From: Diploscapter coronatus
Lineage: Eukaryota > Nematoda > Chromadorea > Rhabditida > Rhabditidae
Length of the DNA: 64,000 bases
Reading direction: 5' to 3'
Assembly: GCA_964036155.1 (NCBI GenBank)
Contig: OZ038422.1
Coordinates: 71,943,201 to 72,007,200, forward strand
This document shows, piece by piece, positions 12,901-26,517 of the stretch. A program made the position numbers and the translations under genes. The notes beneath the pieces are model-generated. The model ran no database searches and was not told the origin of the DNA. It saw only the letters and a list, made by a program, of their open reading frames with translations. Numbering within the stretch: position 1 is the first letter of the stretch; each line of letters begins with the position of its first letter.

Positions 12901-13604
12901 GGTCAGTTCAGGAAAAGGGCGACCGCACTGAACATTGCAGAAACTTGCAAAAATCGATTCCCAAGTTTCAATACTATTTTTGCCAGACTTGTGAGAAAAT
13001 TCGAGTTGTGCTTCGAAAATTACCATAACCTATCTTTGGTCTTTCTTCGTTTCTAAAATCATAAAAAACCATGACTCATTTCAGTAGACATTGTAAGCAA
13101 GAAGCCTGATTTTTAGCCAATTCTTGAAGGAGTTTTCTACCTTTTCTAGATAATATGACTCTAAAATGAAAACTAACCCCGTTATTCTTGTGATAGTCGA
13201 TAGTGCGCATGGCGACGAGTTTGTTACACCCGTAGGGGCACAGATAACGCGCTCCGCCTCGATTCCTGCCGCCTCCCGAAGTCGCCTCGATGTACGAGCT
13301 CATTATCAGGTCCGGCTTAAATTAGGGAAATTAACCTTGTCAAAATCCCGAAAATTTACCATTTCTATAGCGGCCTTCTGGAATTTCCACTGGCGGTAGG
13401 AATTCCAAAAGGTCTTTCTTGCTTTTCTAGCTTAGCAATTATTTTTCATAGGTTGTAAACTAACAAATTTAGTGAACTTTATAGGTTTTTTTTTCTAAAA
13501 ACTAAAAATACCTTGACGTCCTCAGCGGTATAACTGCTTCCCACATCAACTTCTTCCACCACAATGTGATGCTCATCGTCGTGAACCTCCATTTGACCAG
13601 ACAT
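9954..13604 (-). CDS. C2H2-type zinc-finger nuclear protein with transposase-derived-like domain
   Basis: Not recognised as a named gene. About 15 exons give roughly 600 residues. In order: an acidic N-terminus (MSGQMEVHDDEHH); a TFWNSYRQWKF segment; a Gly-rich run followed by a CPYGC...H zinc-binding candidate; a classical finger (CCGVC...HAHLRNEH); and a block with GYSCTAFIHG, EMCGDHYGHDARMRL, IIASKQMEG and RICLVDQEELRTI. A Pro/acidic segment (EEDDFEDDYND) then precedes a C-terminal helical part (SQLIEEIANECEIIKEGIQ, LRCFMVRLQALRC). The middle block resembles the region before the catalytic core in MULE-like transposases and proteins domesticated from them, as I know the family; this is inference. 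The acidic and finger content suggests a chromatin or transcription role. The junction of exons 1 and 2 is the least certain. Confidence 0.85.
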
Positions 13605-14602
13605 TTATTTGAAAGGTCTGAAACGCATACCCATTTTAGAGCACAATAAATTGCGACATATCAAGGAGAGTTGAGTATTTTTGACATAATTCGATAGTAG
13701 AGACGATGAGTTTTGAATGATACCAAATTTGGTAAGAGATTCGAGAAAAAGTCTACAAAAATAACGACAAAAACAAATTAATTTCAACGATTTCTGAGCC
13801 AAAATGAATGCACCGCTGATTATTTCTCGGTAAACTTCGCATAGATCGATAGCCCTGATCAAGACCTATCCATTGATACCAAAACGGCACAAATTCTGGA
13901 AAACCTTCGAGAAAACAGTACAATCCAAAAAGCCCTTTGAAAGCAAAAAATGCAATGCAAAGGAGGGAGTGCGCGTCGCGAAAGCAAGTGCGCTGTGGCC
14001 CCGCCTAGTGGATGGAATCGATATTTCTGTCTCTTTGCGTCTCCCCCTTTCTCATGCTCGCTCATCTTTGGTTTCTTTGTCCCCTCTCCATTCTCTTTGT
14101 CTCTAGCCGCTTTCCAACCATCTCCTTTCGTTTTGCCTTCATTTCCCCCCACTCCTCTCTTTGCTTTGTGGAATTCCTACGAATTGTCGATTTTTTATCG
14201 ACTCGCATTGTCGAAATCCCGTCTGACGATTGTCTTTTGTGGCAAATCTTGATTAATTTTTCATAATTTCGCCCATGAAGCTTGAATTCTGACGTAACGA
14301 CGAATTGGAACTTTATCAAGACGAATTTTAAAAAGTTGAGCAAATTTGGCAGCTTGTCAACTTATTTTATCCGTCTAGCTTTATCGATTTTTGCGAAGCT
14401 TCTTCACGAACATTGAATTTTGTCGATAATTACGGTTTGTTCAAGCTCCCGAAATCGGAATAATGTTTGTTTACCCACTCTTCTTCCCGACTGTTTTTCG
14501 TCCGACCCACTTCATTTTATCGCTGATTTATCGTCGACTTTCGATTGATTTTGTAATTTTCAGGATCGGTGCTCTAAAATCTTCCAAGTTCGATCCTGCA
14601 AA
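13605..14602. other. Divergent promoter region, pyrimidine-rich
   Basis: Separates the minus-strand zinc-finger gene from plus-strand rbm-25. It contains a CT-rich stretch around 14030-14170. An acceptor (AATTTTCAG, ending 14563) lies 39 bases before the rbm-25 ATG and may be a trans-splice or 5'UTR-intron site. ORFs here fall in overlapping frames of the low-complexity tract and are not supported. Confidence 0.5.
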
Positions 14603-17600
14603 ATGGCATTTCCACCGCGGTTTCACATGGGACCTATGGGTACGTTTTTCGTTCTTCTGAAAGTGGGGTCATTTTTAAAATTCCAGTATTTTTCATTTTT
14701 TAAGCATGAAAAATCAACATTCAAAATGACCATTTCGATCTGATCAAACTTTCCAATAAATCTTTCGAGATAATTTGTAAATTATTCACATTTTCAGGTG
14801 GTATGCCTCCAGGCGGAATGTTTGTTCCAACTCATCTAGGCCGTGGAATGAGCCGTGGCGGCAGGGGAATGGTAATGCAGGTGAACATAAATATCTTAGG
14901 CTTGACTGACTTCGCTTCAACTAATCCACATTCTTTACGATGGTTTTCATATTTTTTCATGTTTTTTCCTCAAATTCACGACGGAATTCATCAAATTTTC
15001 CTCCTCATAAAATGCACATTTTTATTTGGGATCTTGGGAATCATTTTTAAAAGTTTCAATTTGCATTCACTCTTCTCTTATCCCTGGAAAAGTACACTAT
15101 TTGTTTTTTTTAATTCCAAATTCTTCTAATCTTGCATTTAGTCCTAGCATGAGCACTTTAAAACAAAAGCATGAAATGCTTTAAATTATTGTATCAGTCA
15201 AATGAAGTGTCAGTTCGTGTGTGTGCTAAAGAGCGCCTTACGAGAAATGTGCGTATAAACTATGCGCAAAGAGGGAGGCTAGAATGCAGAGAGAAAGAGT
15301 CAGTGAGGCAGACAATAGAAAGAGAGTGGGGGTACGCAATTCCTCTGTGTCACTCGTCTTTTCTCGCTATTTTTCGACACACGAGCTCTCACTTAATTTG
15401 ACCGAAGCAATATTGGGGTGGATGGAAATTTCTTTCAAATCCATTTTTTTACTTCACGATTAACATCAATAGGAAAGAGATTCTCATCCAGCTTAATATT
15501 TTTCGAAGAAAAAAAAATCATATTCTACCTTTTCAGCACATCCCTCCACCCGGAGCAATGCCCCCGATGCCCACGCCGTCGTCTCAGCTGCCGACCGACG
15601 CCAAGACGACGACCGTCTTTGTGGGGAACATCTCCGAGAAGTGCGAGGACGAATTCATGAAGAAGATCCTCGAGGAGTGCGGGGCCATAGCCAGCTGGAA
15701 GAGAATCCAGGGACAGAACGGAAAATTGCAGGTAAATTCGAGATTTGTGACAGCGCGCGCGAGTACTTTTGTCCCAAATGCTATTTCTCCTCTATCTTGC
15801 CTTGAATCAAAATATTCATTTAGCTAAAACTGGTGAAATTATTAGACCTGAGAAAATAAGAAAAGTCGAGTTTGGGCGGAGTGACTAAGAATGCCAAAAT
15901 GATCTGCACCGAGTCTTGAAACGAGTCGAAAATTTATGGAATACAATTGGCAAACACAAGGAGAAGGAGTTAACTTGAAGTTCAACGAAATTTTCCAATT
16001 TCTGATCCTTTTCATAGCTAATGAGCTAGCTCCATACATCGTCGAGGTAAATCGAGATTTGAAGAAGATCAGAACTGAAATTTGATACCCCTGTTGTTAG
16101 TTTTAAAACACAAATGTTTTACCTAAAGAAAAGTGACTCATTTTGTTACGGAGAAAATAAATGAGCATCGCTTTGAGCATTTAGAAAACTGAAATTTAAA
16201 TAAATAAATTTTCAGGCCTTTGGTTTCTGCAACTTCGAGAGTCCCGAAGGCACTCTGCGAGCGCTGCGAGTGCTCAACGATTTCCAGATCGGCGAGAAGA
16301 AACTGACGGTGAAAGTCGAGGACAAAATCAGGGAGGAACTCCGCAAGTGGATCGTCAAAATGAGGAAACTTCAGGGTACATTTTCAGATTTTTGAACATC
16401 TTGAGATTCCGAAAATTCAACCTATGACTCATTAGGAAAGTAAAAAAAATTCTTTCATCTTTTCACTCTTAGACGAACTATAAAAGCAAACTCTTTCATG
16501 GAGATATTCAATCTTCAATTTTACGGACATTTTATGAAAGAAGATGAATTTCAGGAAAAGGCGAACTCCGTTTGAAAGAGGGCGAGCTGCCTGCGGATGA
16601 GGACGATCTGAAGAAGGACGAGGAAGTGAGGCTGAAGATTCTCAACTGGATCGAGAAGGACCATCCCGACCTCGTTCAAATTGCTGAAGGTAGGGCATCC
16701 CTTCAAAAATAATACGGAAGAAATTTTGTAAAATTTGTAAGATTCACAATTTTTTACGAAAAAAGGCATGGGAAAGAAAGGACAAAAAGTGAATCTTATT
16801 AATTTTTATAAAATGCCAAATGAACATTTTTGGTTTATCCAAAAGGAAATACGATTCAAAATTATTAGGACTTTTGGAGTCTTTAGAAACTAGACGAAGG
16901 TTTGACACAACAATATATTTGCCGAATGCTTGTTTGACGTATAATTCACACGAGCACACGATCACGGAATGTTGAAAAGCACCAAAATTATTGGGAAGGA
17001 CTTGAGTCTGAATTAGAAAAAGAAAATTTTAAACATAAACTTCTTTACCAGAAAAGAGCGTGGAAAGACACTGTTCACGTTTCGGACATATGAAGCGAAA
17101 GTGAAACATTATTCTCTCTGTGCTGTTTTTGATAATTTCATGACTTCTATTTCAGCAGAAAAATAACGATTTTAAATTCAATTTTAGAATTTGAACGTTT
17201 TTTTAAACTAAAAAATCAGACCCAAGTTTGCCCTTTCCTCTGATTGCACTACTCGTGTCCACTAACCGATTAGAGATTGTAGCTTTGCATTGAAATGCGA
17301 ATATTTTTGGAAAAATTTGAAATGTGCCGACAATAATCAATTTTTGATTTCAGTGTCTGACGGCGAGTTGTCTGAGCACAAGAACGGGAAGTCGTCAAAG
17401 AAGGACAAGACGAAGGACAAGGACTCGGGTCGTGACAAGGACAGACGCAGACGTAGCCACTCCACATCGCCCTCGGGAAAAGCGAAAAAGGTAGGCGGGA
17501 CTGAACCCGTAGTGACTTCATAAAATTCCACCCACGTAAAAATCACGAGTATTCAATTTTCTCGACTCGAGTATTTTGTTCGGAAAATTCAAAGTCGGAT

Positions 17601-20600
17601 TGCATATTTCTGTTCATTCGAATGGAACACTTTAGAATTTTGAACTTCCGAAAATTCTACTCGTCTTTCTTATTTTCTGAGAAATATGTTGGTGGAAAAA
17701 TCACTTTTATTTATTTTTCTTCTAAAATACCGGATGTGTAATTGTGATGACATTTGATGTAAGTTAGCGTTACCATATTCTACCTTTCTCATATCATAGG
17801 TAGCAAATCGGAAGCACCCATATTCTGCTCAAGGTAGGTTTGCAAATCATTGAAATCACAACAATTCATTTGTAAATTGACGAAATTCTTGACTTCTAAA
17901 GAATGTCGAATTCTAATTAGAGCGCGAAAATTGTCAGCTAAAATGTTCTATATTTCTCTACATTGTCCCTGTCTCTATCGCTTGAAAAACACACAAAAGG
18001 CTTTCCAAACCAAAACATTCCGTTTATTTTATTTTGACTAACCTATTTTTAATTCCAAAATTATTATGAGAAAATTTCAAATAATCGCATGAAATGGACT
18101 CTAATGGTGCAAGGTTATTTAGAAAGATATCAGCTAATTTCCCGTAATCCTTACATTTTGTTCCTTCTCTCGGAAAGTGATATTTTCGAGGGAGTCGAAT
18201 GGATTTATGCAATTTTCTGGGTTTTTGAAAATAAGGAAAACGACAATTTTTAAAAATCTTTCCACTTTTACAAAAAACGCCAAAATATCTTACTAAGATT
18301 ATTTTCTTGCTTTTATTTTCAAACTCAGCAAATTACAGAATAATACGCTTTGCATGTGTAAATTATTTGTGTTGACCCCTTGTGCATTGTCAAAATGTGT
18401 GCACAAATCATAGAAACTCCATTAGATTAGGCACTTCTACGTTTCAGTTTTACTCGCAAATTTTTGCCGCCGCACACTTTTCTTTGCAAAAATGCGCTTT
18501 CTTGTAAACTCTGCGCGCATTTTCATGTATATCTGTATGTGTGCCAAACTGATCGTATTTGAAATGTTTGATTCAAATTTGGAAGAGTTCAGGTTGAGAC
18601 TGATTCCGCACCGAAATCAAGGACTTTTGCGGTATGTAAATCGTGTAACCTTTGACCATTTGAATAGGCATGCCATACTGAAAATGATAACGATGTTTAA
18701 CGCTTTCTGTTCCATTCTTTTGAATTTTATTTGAAGAATAATAACCTTTAGTTTACCGTTTTGTGTAAAATGTGAAAAATTGGGAAGCTTGAATTCAAGT
18801 CGTCCCTAAAATTGACTTTTCTTTCGACATTTTGAATTTTTAAATTTACACAAAACGATAGCATGATTTATCTTTCCTCATGTTTAGTCAAAATAAGTTC
18901 GAAAAATTTCATTCTTTTCCAATTCCGACTAACATTTCCTGTGGAGTGCGGTGTGCAGTCTAATAATCTCGTCATTGTGCGGTTTTCAAATACTCGTATT
19001 TAGTTTAATCGGAAGCTTCAAGGTGCCACTTGTTGAATAATTCACTCATTTTTTTTTCTAAATAATCCTTCAGTTTTTCTTTCATTTTCTAAAAGAGGGT
19101 GCATTTTTCAACAAACCTAGAAATCACGCATTTTCATCCAAAACATTGATCATTTAGCCAACATTTCAGACCCTTCCTCCCATTGTTAATTCGTGTAGAT
19201 CCCAGAGGAGTAAGTGAGTGTGCATTCAAAAACTCTAAACACTAACTCGGACTAATCAAATTGAATTCCCAATTTCTTACTAATTCAAATAATTTATGTC
19301 AAAGGACAACGGGCATATGGTAAAGGAGTTAAGCATGTAAAATTCCAAATGAATTTTACATTTGGCATGAAAGACTTTGTAACCCCTCCAAACTTTTTCT
19401 ATTTCTATTGTCGTGAATGGAGCGTTGCACTTGTAATTGCCATTCAGTGACATTCTAGCTCCGCCATTTTACTTTTACAAATTATTTCGCAATTTTTTGT
19501 ACAAATTGAAGAAAAGTAAAATGACGTTATGAAAAATCCACGAAATCCTCCGATTTGTTCTTTGCCAAATTAACGCACACAATTGTTACTATTTGCCATT
19601 GCTTCAATGCGAGTAAATTTGCCATTCGAAAACCGACAAAATCAGTGAGCAGATTTCAGAGACTAGGCCTGACTGAAACGAGTGAAATGACGCTGTAATT
19701 GAGATATCGAGGGTAACACTTACAAGTCAGCAACCAAACTGATTTTCTGAAAATCTGCCTGAAAATGGACATTTTAGTCGATCAGAGGGGGAATAAAACG
19801 CGAGAATAATGTTCACAATAACATTTGTTCGCATTCTTATCATCTTAGAACAAATTTCTAAGAATCATATTTAGTTATCTATGAATTTTTTGACCAATCT
19901 TTCCTAAAAAAGGCAGATTTTATGAAAATTCAGGAAAAAATCACCTCGTCTTAAACTCCTCTTCATAATTTCTCTGCTTTTCACCGAGTTGTGTTACCAT
20001 TTGACGAACCTGTCTTTTCCCGAATTTCTGATTGTCTGTCCCTCTGCTTGCCTGACCAACTTTCTATGGAAATTACCGTTGTGTAAATTGACGAAAAATT
20101 AGTCGACTACGGTAAAAGTCGACTAAAAATTTATGTTTGACAGAAAGTTCACGACCAAATGGCAAAATTTTAGAAAATACTCATTTTTCCTAAAGTTTTG
20201 TCGAAATTGTCCTGCAGTTTCTATGGGAAAATAGTTTATGGTCAACATTTTCACAAATCATTTTCCCAGAAATAACTTCATGTGAATGTTTGATTAGTTA
20301 GTGCTTCCTATTCACACCAAAATGACTATAAAACAAAACTATTGAACAAAATTACGAGGAAAATTGATGGAATTTAGAACGCGCAGAGTTTCTAAATTTA
20401 GCAAAATTGAGTAAATTTTACATGGAAAATGTGTCATTGTCAGATGCAGAGTTGCTTTCTATTAGTTTTTGAGAAAACTTGAAAAAATCTGATAGAAAGC
20501 AATGGGAATGCAGCAAAGGCTAAAGATAAAAGTGAATAACTTGAACATTTTCAGGCTCGCCACTCGAAAAGCCCCAACGACAAAAGGAAAAAATCCAAGT

Positions 20601-23600
20601 CACCCAAGAGGTAGAATTTTCAGCGATAAATTTTGAGAAGTTTTAAAAATTTTCTAAACTCATGAGAAGTTGGACCCTTTTCTTTTCTAATTCGTTTTTA
20701 TGACGAATTCAAATTGTTCAATTACGAGACAAAATTACTTGAGAAAACAAGTGAAGAGTGTATTTTGAAAATTGCAAATAAGATTACGGTAATTTTCAGA
20801 CGCCATGGTCGTTCGTCGTCAGAATCCTCGACGTCATCTGATTCTAACTCCTCGGATTCAGGCTCCTCCACGGACACTTACCACTCCAGAAGTCGGTCCA
20901 TTTCCAGACGATCCAAGCGCAGTTTCAGTCGGTTAGTTGAAACTTGTATTTTTCTTCGAAAAACATAGAGAATGATCGCGAATAGATTTTACAATTTTGG
21001 CAGAACTTTCAAGGTTGTATTTTTTCTTATGTTTATGATTAAAATCGGTTGCGTAAACTTGCCTCCCAAAGTGGGGAAACGAAACGCGGGAAATAGTTAC
21101 GCAACCATTAAGATCCATGCTGTTATTCTTTGATTTTCAGAGATTTTATTATTATTTGCAGAAATCGTTCGGACTCGGAAGACAGCACGGAGAGACGAGC
21201 AACGAAGCGAATGATCAAAGAGAAGGAGCGCGCCTACATGAACAGACTCAAGAAGTGGGAGTTCAGGGAGAAGCAGAAGGCTAAGCAATACGAGAAGGAG
21301 GAGAGGAGGGACAAGGAGCAGTAAGTCATTCATCCATATTCGAATAATGGATTATCGAGAAAGTCGCCAATCCCATTTGTATTTTCACCGGATTGCGCGG
21401 ATCTGCTCCAGTGTGAAAATCGGAAACAGGCAATAAACAGTCACAAAGGAAGCACACATGGGCGGGACGAAGTGGGGAAAAGCAAAGTGTCCACTGACTG
21501 TTTATAGTCTGTTTTCGATTTTTGTATTGGAGCAGATTCACAAGTCGGCGAGCATATAAACGAGATTGGCGATATCTAAAAAGTAATGAGATTATGAGAC
21601 AGTACTCTTTCTCATTGCTATTCATTTTTCATTAGGAATATTGTAGGCGCGAAAAAACGATCTATCCTAGTTAAAGACACAAAGAAGATGAGTTAGAATT
21701 GGAGATAACTTTCGCGCATATTCATTTCTCCATATCGCGTAACTCATTACTGCGAATTTTCCAGACGATCAAAATGATTGAATTTGCAGAAAGAAGAACA
21801 TCCTGAAAGAGGCGAAGCGTCTAAAGCACTTCCTCGAGGACTACGACGATGAAAAGGATGATCCCAAATATTACAAGTGGGGATTTATTATTTTTTAAAG
21901 ACATTCTTATCAAAGTGAGCTAAATCTAAAATCTGTCAAATACCAACTCTTCTCAGAAAGCGTTGAGATTGAAATTTCAAAAGGACAAAGGAGTTAGTGG
22001 GGAAGAGTTTCGCTCAAAACTCCTAAATTTCATTCTTCAGAGCATCTTCACTGTTCCAGCGCAAACGCGACTTCGAGAAGGAGCGAGAAGCGGATCAGAA
22101 GGATCGAATCAAGGAGCAGCAGGAAATTGAGGAGCTCAAGGTACGAAGCATCTTTTAAAATATTTATCCTGCAAAATACCATTCAGCTAACTGATATGTT
22201 CACATTAATGAAACGCAAACTTCATTATCTCTAAAAATATTTTATTGATAACACGAAAAGAATCTCTTCTTGAATAATTAGTTAAGCTAGAATTCAAGGT
22301 ATTCAATTCAATACAATAATCAACGTGCTAATGGAGGTAGCGTTATATGTGCCGGCACATTGCACTTAGCTTTGAAAATTAGAATTTCGATTTTTTAAAT
22401 TTAAACCTTGCGCAGCTTTGTTGAGAATTTTTAGAAAAAAAGTGAGCTAGCCTCGTTACAGTACGAAAAATTAGCTATTTTTTTTAAAAATTTTGAAATT
22501 TCATATCAATCCTGCAAGTTTTTTTGTTCTCTTACCTGTTGCTTTTTTTCTTTTCAGCGCACTATATCTGTGAGAGGAGAGAAATCAGGGAAAGCAGAGG
22601 ACTACAAACAGGGGAGTGGCAGGGAGGCGTATACAAGCGCGCAGTCAGACGAGATTCAATTGAGATGGGATAGAATTTTGAGTGCCAGTATTAAAATCGA
22701 AGTGATTTCCTTCTTGAAATCTCATTACCACATTTCGATTACTTTTCACTCATTTTTCACCTTCATTATGGAGACGCTAGCTTGAGGGAACAGATCTGGA
22801 AAAAGTCGATTTTCAATCCTGAAAATAAAAATAATACCAAGTATTCGAAATGCGACAATAATTTCGTTTAGTTCTTGGAAGAGAGATAGACTTTCGAAAT
22901 GATCTTCACTCAATCTATGCATTTCAATTGCAATAGAAAAATGGAAGAGAATGCTAAACTTAGAATCATTAAAATGCTGAATTTCAGAAGCAAATCCAGG
23001 AGGAGAACGCGGACAAGGACGAGAAGAAAATCGAGGAGGAAGCGAGAAAAAGACACCAGCAGAGGGAGGAAGCAGCACTCAAGAAGATCCGGGCTGACAG
23101 CGGAAGTCCCAATCCACATCAGCCTCTCGGTCATAGCACGGTGAATCTTTCTAAAATATATTTTAGCAAATTCAAGTGCATTTGTGGACCCTTGTAGTTT
23201 TACCATCTTTTCTAAAAATAGCAAAAATGGTATTTACAAAAGAGTTGAAATAGTAATGGAATGCTGATTAGAGTGGGCCCATTTTTCCTCACATTTGTTA
23301 CACAATCGTCAAAATTTATATCTTGATTTTCTGAAAAATTCTCGATAACCTTAAAGCGCATAACTTTTTGGCTACATGAAGAGAAAAGATATGGAGAAAT
23401 TCTTTCCTATCCTGTTTTCCTTTTCTATGGTTCTCTCTTCATTTGTATTAAATATAGTGATTTCTTCATTTCTTCTCTTATCGTTCACTGAGAAAAAACT
23501 CGCATTTGTTTCGATCTAGCAAAATTGCAATCGGATTTTCTTTGCAGAATGCCGAAGAGAGTTCGTCGTCTTCAGACAGCGACATGGACACAGAGGAGAA

Positions 23601-25580
23601 GACGAACGGAGGCGAGGCGAGTCCCGCAGGATCGATGACAGGGGAAGTGGGTGGGGTCAATAACCGAGGAGCTTCCGGCAAATCGTCCAAGGAACCCAAA
23701 TCCACGTCTCTCGACAAATCCGAGAAACAACCGCCCTCCACGACCGCTGCTGGATGGAAAGCCGGTGGGCGTTTTTTGTTTTTTGTTTTTTTTTTTTTTT
23801 TTTTTTTGTTTTCCATTATTCGAAATCCGAAATTTCCAAAATAAACTTGATATTATAAATCTTTATTTTTTGAAGTTCTAAATCAGAAACTTCATCTTGT
23901 AAGGATTAAAAAGTATAGTCTTGATGAACCAACAGAAAATAAAATGATAAAAATGGAAAAAAACATACATTTTTTGTTGTAAAATTATAATAATTATTAG
24001 AAAATTTTAAAACAACTATTTTCAGTGGCCAGCCCAGTAGCATCGGCGACATCATCTTCTGCAGCAGCAGCAGCAGCAGCCCCAGCGGCGAGCACAGCTG
24101 CGTCGACTTCCTCTGCCGCCTCCCCGCTGACTGCGCCCGCCAAAGCCTCTCCTCTCTCTCTCACTCCCACCACCAGCAAGTCCCCAATCGCCTCCGCCAT
24201 TCACCTGCAACCGCCCAAGAACGACATCTCCAAAAGGCTCAACGGGGTCTTCGGTGAGTCTTGTGCTTTAGAAATATTTGTTTTTAGTTTTTTTTTCTTT
24301 ATTCTGAATTAATGATAAGAGGAAATGATTGAAAATGGCTATGATGAATTTATGAGTAATTATTATTTCTCCCATTTTCTACAATGACGTTTCTTGAACA
24401 TTCTTTAAAAATCGACTTTTATAAGGCATTTTGAAAACTTTCAATTATTTTCTTTCGAATGCTTATTTTTTCAAGTAGATTTGTTTGTAAATATCGTCCA
24501 ATTTGCAGGCAATTTCGAGGAGGAAGAGGAAATTATCGTGGCGCGAAAGAAGCTGAAGCCGTTCGAGATAACGAGCGAGGACAGGATAAAGCACATGACT
24601 CCAGAGGAGAAGAAGAAACTCGTCAAGGACCTCATTGCTAGAATTCCTATCGATCAGGGTGAGTCAAAAATTCGTACTTCATTTTTTATTTCTCTTAGAA
24701 TTGAAAGAAACATTGTTCAAAAAATTTGAATTGAAAAATTAAAGAAATGTCATAGGATTTAGAAAAGTTCCATACAGAAAAAGTATTTGTATTCCATTTT
24801 TGATTTAGAAGATTATTTTTTTTTTAAATCTTGAAGTTTATCTTTTTAATTTTTAGAGAAACTGTTCGCCTACAACATCGACTGGTCGTTCGTAGATGAG
24901 GCACTCATCAAGACGCGCATCCGGCCCTGGGTCGCCAAGAAAGTCCAGGAATATCTCGGTAAATAAAAAAAGCAACTTGAGAAACAGGAAAAATAATAAA
25001 AAATAGTACGACGAAAATGAATAAAATAATTGATAATTTGTAAAAAGAAACAAATTTTTGTTAACTTTTATTAATTAGCAAAAATAGCTGCATCATAGCA
25101 AGCAATTCTGAAATTATAAAAAAAAAAATTTACTAAAATATGCTATCTCTTTGTGCAATTTCTACAACGAATTTTTCTGAATACCAAAAATTATTTCATT
25201 TTTATGAAAAGTGGATTTTCAGGAGAGGAAGAGGCTTCGTTGGTGGAGTTTGTCTGTGATAAAATCCAAGCAAAGTCGCCCGCCGACATTATCCTCAAGG
25301 ATATTGCTGTGGTACGAACATTTGCGATTTGATTTTCAAATTATTTTTAGTTTTTTCTTTTAAAAATATTCAAATTTGAAAAAGTCCATTTAGAAAGATT
25401 TTAAATTTCGCATTATTTCTTCTTAGAATACCATGTAATTTTGAATTTATAAAAGTTCTAATTTTCCAGATTCTGGATGACGACGCGAACGTGTTCGTGG
25501 TAAAGCTGTGGCGATTGGTGATCTACGAGAGCGAGGCCAAGAAATTGGGTCTGTCTACTGCGGGAGGGCAGCCTGGATAA
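14603..25580 (+). CDS. rbm-25: RBM25-type splicing regulator (RRM, charged region, PWI)
   Basis: Nuclear RNA-binding protein associated with U1 snRNP that affects 5' splice-site choice, by knowledge of the family. About 18 exons join to a protein of roughly 700 residues. It has a Met/Gly/Pro-rich N-terminus (MAFPPRFHMGPMGG). The RRM has RNP2 TTVFVGNISEKC and RNP1 QAFGFCNFES. A linker (EELRKWIVKM, RLKILNWIEKDHPDLVQI) and an RS/RE/RD-rich region follow, with KRMIKEKERAYMNRLKKWE and an alternating Glu/Lys stretch. After a low-complexity Ala/Ser/Thr segment with an eight-Ala-type run (about 24055-24085) comes a C-terminal PWI-fold domain (LFAYNIDWSFVDEAL, RPWVAKKVQEYLG, VKLWRLVIYESEAKKLGL). The order and motifs match RBM25 closely. 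The intron from about 17492 to 20553 is by far the largest in the window. Confidence 0.95.
17492..20553 (+). other. 3 kb intron of rbm-25
   Basis: No exon-like ORF or recognisable RNA gene was found. It contains a perfect 13-bp inverted repeat (18757-18769 with 18845-18857, CGTTTTGTGTAAA) and a short hairpin at 20099-20126 with two AGTCGACT arms. Otherwise it is AT-rich and featureless by eye. Confidence 0.5.
21401..21537. repeat. Palindromic element in an rbm-25 intron
   Basis: The arms begin ATCTGCTCCA and end TGGAGCAGAT, and are about 44 bp with roughly 80 percent match (for example AAACAG-C-ATAAACAGTCA on the left and its complement on the right). A GC-richer loop of about 45 bp lies between. 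It resembles a small non-autonomous inverted-repeat transposon. No second copy was seen in the window. Confidence 0.6.
23789..23808 (+). repeat. Poly-T run
   Basis: An uninterrupted T homopolymer of about 20 bases in an intron of rbm-25 directly after the exon ending AAAGCCG. It is a likely site of length error or polymorphism. Confidence 0.7.
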
Positions 25581-26517
25581 TTGGAAGAGAAGAAGATAAA
25601 TGGAAGAAAGGAGGGAGAATTGAATGAACAATTATTCGATCTCCATTTTATTTCCATTTCATTTATGTCCACTTCATTGAATTCTATGCACAAAACAAAC
25701 TTTCAAATTAACTCGGTTCTCTAAAAATGATTGGCTAATGATATTGTTAGAGTTGAATTGTAAAAACGGTTTTACAAGACAAAAGGTTCATTTTTGATTG
25801 AAAATTAAAATTGTCACTTTAAAACTTTGCGATTCAGCCAATTCAATAGCATTTCCCTATTTTATTAATGCTTCGTAAAATTTCTGAATCTAAAATAATA
25901 GTTCCTTTAAAATGATTAATGAATTTTGAGCTAATTGTAATTTGCTCAAAATTTCCTGGACTATTTATTCGTTTTCGTTTTGGGACAAAGTGAGTTTCAT
26001 TTTCTTTGCATCGGTGATAAGTAATTATTCAATCGGAGTTTGGAATTTTAGAATGGAAAACCACCATTTCCTCTTTACTAAAACAGTCTATTGTCGTATT
26101 CTTTTTTATTTGTGAAAATTTTTTCTTACGAGTATTTTGGGATTATTTTTTCCTATAGCAAAATCAGCAAATTTCTTGGTTTTATCTAGATTAGTCTAAC
26201 TTTATCGAAGCAATAGCGTAAAAAATCCACTTGATATTTTGTTTTATTTCTGGGACAAATTTTTTACATTACCTGAAAACAATATTAAAGTTGTCATTTG
26301 TTGAAAAGAATCCTGAAATGTTTCTTTTCTTTGTTTTTGTATCAACTCGCTTAGATAATTTCATTTTTCGAGAATTTGATGTATTCAATAAATAAATTAT
26401 GGTGATAGAAGTCGAGGTTTTACTACGGAAAATAGCGTAGATATCGAAATACAGTACTGTTATGAAAGTATGCTTTTGTAGTCGAAAAGAAAATTTAGAT
26501 TTTTAGGTATCTTCAAA
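25581..26517. other. Intergenic between rbm-25 and the phosphopantetheinyl transferase gene
   Basis: AT-rich, with several candidate polyadenylation signals (for example AATAAA near 26389). ATTTTTAG at about 26500-26507 lies just before the next ATG and may be a trans-splice acceptor. No gene was seen. Confidence 0.5.
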
